Part shown: positions 59,299 to 64,000 of the stretch, in pieces
Numbering within the stretch: position 1 is the first letter of the stretch
How the letters are laid out: every line of letters starts with the position of its first letter
Source of the DNA: Streptomyces sp. 2131.1
Lineage (GTDB): Bacteria > Actinomycetota > Actinomycetes > Streptomycetales > Streptomycetaceae
Direction of reading: 5' to 3'
NCBI RefSeq assembly: GCF_900105515.1
Contig: NZ_FNSY01000001.1
Coordinates: forward strand, 6,436,001-6,500,000
Length of the DNA stretch: 64,000 bases
Notes under the pieces: generated by a model
The model's database searches: none
The model's input: only the letters and a program-made list of their open reading frames with translations
What the model was told of the DNA's origin: nothing
Made by a program: the position numbers and the translations under genes

Positions 59299-59433
59299 GA
59301 CACCTAAGTTAAGCCCACGATGTGCAGATTGGGGAGTCCCAATTTTGTGGTCATCGGATTTACCCTCACTCTGGCTGCCTGACCTGCCGAAACATCGTTG
59401 TCATCCCAGGCTTGTACTCAGAGGAATCCACCC

Positions 59434-60108
59434 TTGATTCACCGCCGAACCGCGCCTCTCATTGCGGTGCTCACCGCGCTGGTACTCACGGCATGCGCAC
59501 CGGACTCGACCGGGCGGCCCGAAACCGGTCGCGAGGCGGTGAGCGAACGGCTGGCCGCAGCCGACGACGCCCCCTACTCGGCGGCCCTCGAAGCCGTGAC
59601 CCGCTCGGGGGCGGAACGGCTCCAGCTCATGGAGGGCCGGATCAACCTCAACGCGCCGCTGACGGGGCGTACGAAGGACACGACCGCCCAGTACACCGAG
59701 GACGTCGTGATGACCCGGCAGAAGGTCTACCGGCGCGCGGTGGGAACGAGCGGAGCGTGGCAGGAATTCCCCGCGGCCGCTGCCAAGGGCGGCATTCCCG
59801 TCGACCGCCTTCCGCAGTTCGTGCGCCTCATGCTCGACCACGGCGCTTCGGTGGAACGGGGGAGCGAACCGCTGCACGTGTCGGCCCGCCTCACCCCGAA
59901 GCAGATCGAATCGGTGGACCGGGCCGTCGGCCGCAATCTCCGCCCCGCCGCATCGGTCGACGCGGAGGCGTGGATCGATGAACGGGGCCGGGTCGTCCGC
60001 GTGCGCCAGAAGATGCACTGCGCGTCCTCCGCCGACATTCGCGGCTCGCTCGAACTCACCGATTTCCGAAGCGCAATTGCGGTGAGCGCGCCCACCGGGC
60101 GGTCATGA
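59434..60108 (+). CDS. Predicted lipoprotein
   Basis: A 224-residue secreted protein starting at TTG 59434 (GAGGAA seven bases upstream). The basic head, hydrophobic core and lipobox LVLTAC give lipidation at residue 21. The mature part contains two-part beta-rich repeats (YSAALEAVTRSGAERLQLMEGRI, then AWIDERGRVVRVRQKM), resembling LppX/LprG-like lipid or polymer binders. No clear family; function unknown. Confidence 0.78.
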   Translation: MIHRRTAPLIAVLTALVLTACAPDSTGRPETGREAVSERLAAADDAPYSAALEAVTRSGAERLQLMEGRINLNAPLTGRTKDTTAQYTEDVVMTRQKVYRRAVGTSGAWQEFPAAAAKGGIPVDRLPQFVRLMLDHGASVERGSEPLHVSARLTPKQIESVDRAVGRNLRPAASVDAEAWIDERGRVVRVRQKMHCASSADIRGSLELTDFRSAIAVSAPTGRS

Positions 60109-60255
60109 GGTCCCGAGAACGCCGAAGCCCGCGAAAACAGCCGCCGCGTCCACGCCTCCGGACACCCGGACACTTACCTCTGTGGGTTCCGCGGCGGAGC
60201 TGGCATTAGGTTGACCCGGAAAGGTCTCGGCAGCGGACTCGTGATGGGGGCGAGC

Positions 60256-61563
60256 ATGACCATGCAAAAGGGAACCAATGTCCCAGTGGCGGCCCAGGCC
60301 GTGCGTGTCGAACTGGGGTGGCGCACCGCCCCCGGGACACCGGACGTGGACGCCTCCGCGCTCCTCCTCCTCGGTTCGGGCAAGGTGCGCGACGACGGGG
60401 ACTTCGTCTTCTACAACCAGCCGTCCCACGCCTCGGGATCGGTGCGCCACGAGGGCAAGCGCACCGCGGGCGGTGCCGCGACCGACACCCTGGCCGTCGA
60501 CCTGGCGCGGGTGGAACCGGCCGTCGACCGCGTGGTGCTTGCCGCTTCCGCGGACGGCGGCACGTTCGGCCGGGTGAGCGGACTGTACGTTCGGATCCTG
60601 GACGCGGCGAACGGCGCCGAACTCGCCCGCTTCGACAGCTCCGACGCCACCGTGGAGACGGCCTTCATCCTCGGCGAGCTCTACCGGCGCCAGGGTGCCT
60701 GGAAGTTCCGCGCGGTCGGCCAGGGCTACGGCTCCGGACTCGCGGGGCTCGCCACGGACTTCGGGATCTCCGTGGACGAACCGCAGCAGCCGCAGACGCC
60801 CCACCCGGCCACCCCGCCGCCTCCGCAGTACTCGCAGCCCCAGCCGACGCTCGCCGCACCGATGGCGCCCCCGACGGCTCCGCCGGTCCCGCCGGCCCCT
60901 CCGGCGCCGCCCGCTCCGCAGCCCGTCCGGCTGACCAAGGTGACGCTCACGAAGGAAGCGCCGTCCGTCTCGCTCACCAAGCAGGGCGGCACATCGGGCG
61001 CCATGCGCGTCAACCTCAACTGGGAGGTGCGCAAGCAGTTCAAGGGATGGGGCAGCAAGCTCGGCAGGGCCGTGGCGAACCACTCGGACCTCGACCTCGA
61101 CCTCTGCGCCCTGTACGAACTGACCGACGGCCGCAAGGGAGTCGTCCAGGCGCTCGGCAACGCCTTCGGCGCCCTCCACCAGCCGCCCTTCATGCAGCTC
61201 GACGGCGACGACCGCACCGGCGCCGTCTCCACCGGCGAGAACTTGACGATCAACCTCGACCACAAGGCGCAGCTCCGCCGGGTCCTCATCTTCGTCACCA
61301 TCTACGAGGGGGCGCGCAGCTTCGCCGACCTGCACGCCACGGTCACCCTCCAGCCCCAGCACGGCGCCCCGATCGACTTCTCGCTCGACGAGTGCACCGT
61401 CCCGTCGACCGTCTGCGCGCTCGCGCTCATCACCAACACCGGGAACGACCTCACCGTGCAGCGCGAGGCCCGCTACCTGGTGCCGCAGCGCGGGGTCAGC
61501 CCCCAGCGCACCATCGACCACGCCTACGGCTGGGGCATGAACTGGACCCCCGGCCGCAAGTGA
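60256..61563 (+). CDS. TerD-family protein with two TerD domains
   Basis: A 435-residue cytosolic protein. ATG 60256 follows GGGGGCGAG. TerD domain 1 spans about 1-170 (ELGWRTAPGTPDVDASALLLL, DDGDFVFYNQP with calcium ligands, DLARVEPAVDRVVLAASADGG). A Pro/Gln linker (about 175-240) joins TerD domain 2 (MRVNLNWEV, LCALYELTDGRKGVVQALG, GENLTINLD). TerD-domain proteins take part in tellurite resistance and general stress. No other ter genes are adjacent. Confidence 0.92.
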   Translation: MTMQKGTNVPVAAQAVRVELGWRTAPGTPDVDASALLLLGSGKVRDDGDFVFYNQPSHASGSVRHEGKRTAGGAATDTLAVDLARVEPAVDRVVLAASADGGTFGRVSGLYVRILDAANGAELARFDSSDATVETAFILGELYRRQGAWKFRAVGQGYGSGLAGLATDFGISVDEPQQPQTPHPATPPPPQYSQPQPTLAAPMAPPTAPPVPPAPPAPPAPQPVRLTKVTLTKEAPSVSLTKQGGTSGAMRVNLNWEVRKQFKGWGSKLGRAVANHSDLDLDLCALYELTDGRKGVVQALGNAFGALHQPPFMQLDGDDRTGAVSTGENLTINLDHKAQLRRVLIFVTIYEGARSFADLHATVTLQPQHGAPIDFSLDECTVPSTVCALALITNTGNDLTVQREARYLVPQRGVSPQRTIDHAYGWGMNWTPGRK

Positions 61564-61585
61564 CCCCGTCCGGGTGCCACCGGCG

Positions 61586-62758
61586 TCACTGATCCGGTGC
61601 GGCCTCGGGACGGGCGTACGTACGCCCCTTCCAGGCCGCACCGCGGCCCCGGTAGTGCCGCACCGCCGAATCGACGGTCATCAGCAGATACAGCAGTGCG
61701 GTGAACGGCAGCAGCGGGGCCATCCACAGCGACTGCCGGTAGTAGCCGAGCATCGGCATGTACGTCCCCGCCATGACCGCCCACGCCAGCCCCCCGGCCC
61801 ACGCAGCCACCGCGCTCCCGCCCAGCACCCCGGCGACGAGCGTCACCGGCGGGGCGAGGTAGACAAGCGCCAGCCCGAGCACCGTGCCCAGCAGCACCAG
61901 CGGACTGTGCCGCAGCTGGGCGTACGCGCTCCGCGAGACCATCCGCCACAGATCCGCCAGACACGGGTACGGCCGCACACTGTCCACCCGGTCCGCGAGC
62001 CCCAGCCAGATCCGGCCCCCCGAGCGGCGCACCGCGCGGGCCAGCGACACGTCGTCGATCACCGCCTGCCGGATCGACTCCGGTACCCCCGCCCGCACCG
62101 CCGCATCCGCCCGCAGCAGCACACAGCCCCCCGCGGCGGCGGCGGTCCGGCCGCCCTTCCGGTTGATCCACCGGAACGGGTAGAGCTGCGAGAAGAAGTA
62201 GACGAACGCCGGCACGACGAGCCGCTCCCAGACGCTCGCCACCCGCAGCCGCGCCATCTGCGAGACCAGCTCGAAGCCGCCCGACTCCGCCGCCGCCACC
62301 AGCTCCCGCAGGCTGTCCGGCTCGTGCGCGATGTCGGCGTCCGTGAGCAGCAGATACTCCGGCTCACGGGTACGGGCCAGCGCCATCCCGTGCCGTACGG
62401 CCCAGAGCTTGCCCGTCCAGCCGGGCTCGGGCTCACCGGGCGAGACCACCGTCACCGGCAGGCCCCCGTACCGCACGGACAGGGCACGGGCGACGTCCCC
62501 CGTGCCGTCCTTGCTGCAGTCGTCGACCAGGAAGATCTCGGCGGCCCCCGGATAGTCCTGCGCCAGCAGCGACGGCAGGCTGACCGGCAGCATCTCCGCC
62601 TCGTCGCGCGCCGGCACGACCACCGCGACCGAGGGCCAGACGTCCGGGTCCGCGCGGCTCGGCAGCCGCTGGTCGGTGCGCCAGAAGAAGCCCTGGCCCA
62701 CCAGCAGCCAGACCCATGCGACAAGCGAACCCACGGCGATCCAGGCAACGGCGCTCAT
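61586..62758 (-). CDS. Membrane glycosyltransferase family 2 (HpnB-like)
   Basis: A 390-residue GT2 enzyme. An N-terminal membrane helix (VAWIAVGSLVAWVWLLVGQGFFW) precedes the GT-A domain with VVVPARDEAE, DDCSKDGT, TDADIAHEPDSL, and the late IDDVSLARAVRRSGG (D-x-D and ED/Q motifs). Two or three helices near the C-terminus (VYLAPPVTLVAGVLGG, MAPLLPFTALLYLLM) anchor it. It matches HpnB-type enzymes found in hopanoid clusters, but no hopanoid genes are adjacent. Substrate unknown. Confidence 0.87.
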   Translation of the reverse strand: MSAVAWIAVGSLVAWVWLLVGQGFFWRTDQRLPSRADPDVWPSVAVVVPARDEAEMLPVSLPSLLAQDYPGAAEIFLVDDCSKDGTGDVARALSVRYGGLPVTVVSPGEPEPGWTGKLWAVRHGMALARTREPEYLLLTDADIAHEPDSLRELVAAAESGGFELVSQMARLRVASVWERLVVPAFVYFFSQLYPFRWINRKGGRTAAAAGGCVLLRADAAVRAGVPESIRQAVIDDVSLARAVRRSGGRIWLGLADRVDSVRPYPCLADLWRMVSRSAYAQLRHSPLVLLGTVLGLALVYLAPPVTLVAGVLGGSAVAAWAGGLAWAVMAGTYMPMLGYYRQSLWMAPLLPFTALLYLLMTVDSAVRHYRGRGAAWKGRTYARPEAAPDQ

Positions 62759-62816
62759 TGGCGGAAGTCTGCACCACTGAGCGGGGACCGCAAGGGTGGT
62801 CGACTATGGTGACCGG

Positions 62817-63599
62817 GTGAAGATCGCGCTCATGGACTCCGGAATCGGACTGCTCGCCGCCGCCGCCGCAGTACGCCGGCTGAGGCCGGACGCCGATCTG
62901 GTGCTCTCCTCCGACCCCGACAACATGCCCTGGGGCCGCGCCCCCGAAGGTGTGAAGGCCCACGCGCTCGCGGTTGCCCGGGCCGCCGCCGAGCACCGGC
63001 CCGACGCGCTGATCGTCGCCTGCAACACCGCCTCCGTGCACGCGCTGGAGCTGCTGCGCGCCGAGCTGGAGCCCGGTCTGCCCGTCATCGGCACCGTCCC
63101 GGCGATCAAGCCCGCCGCCGCGGCCGGCGGCTCCGTCGCGATCTGGGCCACCCCGGCCACCACCGGCAGCCCCTACCAGCGCGGGCTGATCAGCGACTTC
63201 GCCGGGTCCGCCGCCGTCACCGAGGTGCCCTGCCCCGGACTCGCCGACGCCGTGCAGTACGCGGACGAGGCCGGCATCGAGAAGGCGATCGCCGCCGCCG
63301 CCGCGCTCACCCCGCCCGACGTACGGGCCGTGGTCCTCGGCTGCACCCACTACGAGCTCGTCGCCGAGCGCATCCGCGCCGCCGTCGGCACTCCCGGCCG
63401 GCCCCCGGTCGCCCTGCACGGATCAGCCGGCGCCGTGGCCGCCCAGGCGCTGCGCCGGATCGGGGCCGAACCCGCTCCGTCGGCCGAACCCTCCTCCTCC
63501 ATCGCGGTCATTCTCAGCGGACGCGCCGCGGAGCTGCCGCAGGCCGCTCTGGCCTACCCGGAAGGGCGTGGACTGGCCGCCGTCGGCTCCGTCCACTGA
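62817..63599 (+). CDS. Aspartate/glutamate racemase-family protein
   Basis: A 260-residue protein from GTG 62817. Catalytic cysteines are in VACNTASVHALEL and VLGCTHYELV, and DSGIG near the N-terminus contacts the substrate amine. These are the marks of the Asp/Glu racemase superfamily, which includes glutamate racemase (MurI), but the fold variant here is shorter than classic MurI. It could make D-glutamate for peptidoglycan or act on another amino acid. Not part of an obvious operon. Confidence 0.87.
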   Translation: MKIALMDSGIGLLAAAAAVRRLRPDADLVLSSDPDNMPWGRAPEGVKAHALAVARAAAEHRPDALIVACNTASVHALELLRAELEPGLPVIGTVPAIKPAAAAGGSVAIWATPATTGSPYQRGLISDFAGSAAVTEVPCPGLADAVQYADEAGIEKAIAAAAALTPPDVRAVVLGCTHYELVAERIRAAVGTPGRPPVALHGSAGAVAAQALRRIGAEPAPSAEPSSSIAVILSGRAAELPQAALAYPEGRGLAAVGSVH

Positions 63600-63657
63600 C
63601 GTCCCGGCGTCCCCGCCGGAACCCCTCGCGCGCCCGTTCTTCAGTACGCTGCTGGGC

Positions 63658-64000
63658 ATGAGGGAGCACGCCCGAGAGCCGAAGCGCACCGGAACCGGAA
63701 CCCACTCGCAGGTCTGGGTCGGCCGGGCCACCAACCGCACCCAGTGGGTTCTCGCGGCCCTGGGCGCCGCCTGCCTGGCCCTGGGCATCCAGCTCGCGGT
63801 CAGCTCCAACTGGACCTCCGGCATCGCCCCGCTGCTGATGTCGGTGATCGGCTGCGTGGCCGCAGGCCTGCTCATGCTGTTCGGCACCCTCGCCTTCGTG
63901 AACGTTGCCGTCCGCGTCGACGGCGACGCCCTGGAGGTGCGCTGCGGCCACATGGGACTGCCGCGCCGCCGCATCCTGCTCACCCATGTCGTGGCCGCCG
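63658..64000 (+). CDS. Membrane protein, C-terminus beyond window
   Basis: The first 114 residues from ATG 63658 are visible. A basic cytoplasmic head of about 30 residues precedes two close helices (WVLAALGAACLALGIQLAV and APLLMSVIGCVAAGLLMLFGTLAFV) and then a beta-rich segment (VAVRVDGDALEVRCGH) typical of bacterial PH-like membrane proteins. The reading frame is open to the end of the window. Function unknown. Confidence 0.78.
   Translation, partial: MREHAREPKRTGTGTHSQVWVGRATNRTQWVLAALGAACLALGIQLAVSSNWTSGIAPLLMSVIGCVAAGLLMLFGTLAFVNVAVRVDGDALEVRCGHMGLPRRRILLTHVVAA

Noticed and set aside
59328..59343. A 6-bp hairpin before the lipoprotein gene as a riboswitch or operator
   Set aside because: Short and imperfect with no matching regulator nearby.

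Overview
The window is high-GC actinobacterial chromosome and almost certainly Streptomyces. Codons end mostly in G or C, GTG and TTG starts are common, genes are packed on both strands, and many families are typical of that genus (DUF5134, DUF6421, DUF6643, DUF6986, SCO4225-like membrane protein, excalibur protein, HATPase anti-sigma-like regulator, mycothiol-dependent isomerase family). I see no rRNA, tRNA, CRISPR array, insertion sequence or phage module. About 63 protein genes are supported, two of them cut by the window edges.

Layout. 1-11.9 kb is a carbohydrate locus: a GH127 enzyme with a triplicated ricin-type tail and a GH2 enzyme on the minus strand, diverging from a complete YtfQRT/YjfF-type sugar ABC importer, a LacI regulator and an aldose 1-epimerase. 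11.9-18 kb holds housekeeping and accessory genes (YdeI family, ArsR regulator, HAD hydrolase, PAP2 phosphatase, M56 peptidase, GNAT, glycerophosphodiesterase). 18.3-21.6 kb is a three-gene unit (DUF6421 with an apparent frameshift, SDR, threonine-aldolase-like enzyme). 21.7-27.1 kb holds an acyltransferase, a thioredoxin, a flavin reductase preceded by a probable leaderless cysteine leader peptide, etfBA and a DUF6986 protein.

27.1-34.8 kb is a second sugar locus: a LacI regulator with a perfect operator, a ROK sugar kinase, a secreted GH27 alpha-galactosidase, and an ABC importer (binding protein plus two permeases) with no ATPase of its own. It presumably borrows a shared MsiK-type ATPase.

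34.8-52.1 kb is mixed: a TmrB-like NTPase/Nudix fusion, MBL and M20 hydrolases, a geranylgeranyl-reductase-family flavoprotein, a TetR/deazaflavin-reductase divergon with duplicated operators, an MFS/ROK divergon with a leaderless promoter, a TetR-cupin-DUF4865-PTE-like operon with a 20-bp palindromic operator, a PLP cysteine-synthase-like enzyme and a DeoR regulator. 52.2-64 kb holds a large membrane protein with a GHSQG serine-hydrolase motif, a fused beta-helix/CbxX-type AAA+ protein, an Rv1733c-like membrane protein, a MOSC protein, DUF6643, a lipoprotein, a double TerD-domain protein, an HpnB-like glycosyltransferase, an Asp/Glu racemase-family protein and the start of a membrane protein.

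The clearest biology is paired regulation and catabolism of furanosidic or galactosidic plant sugars. The best candidates for something less described are the DUF6421-SDR-aldolase unit, the beta-helix/AAA+ and hydrolase neighbourhood, the TetR-cupin-DUF4865-PTE operon, and the TmrB-Nudix fusion.
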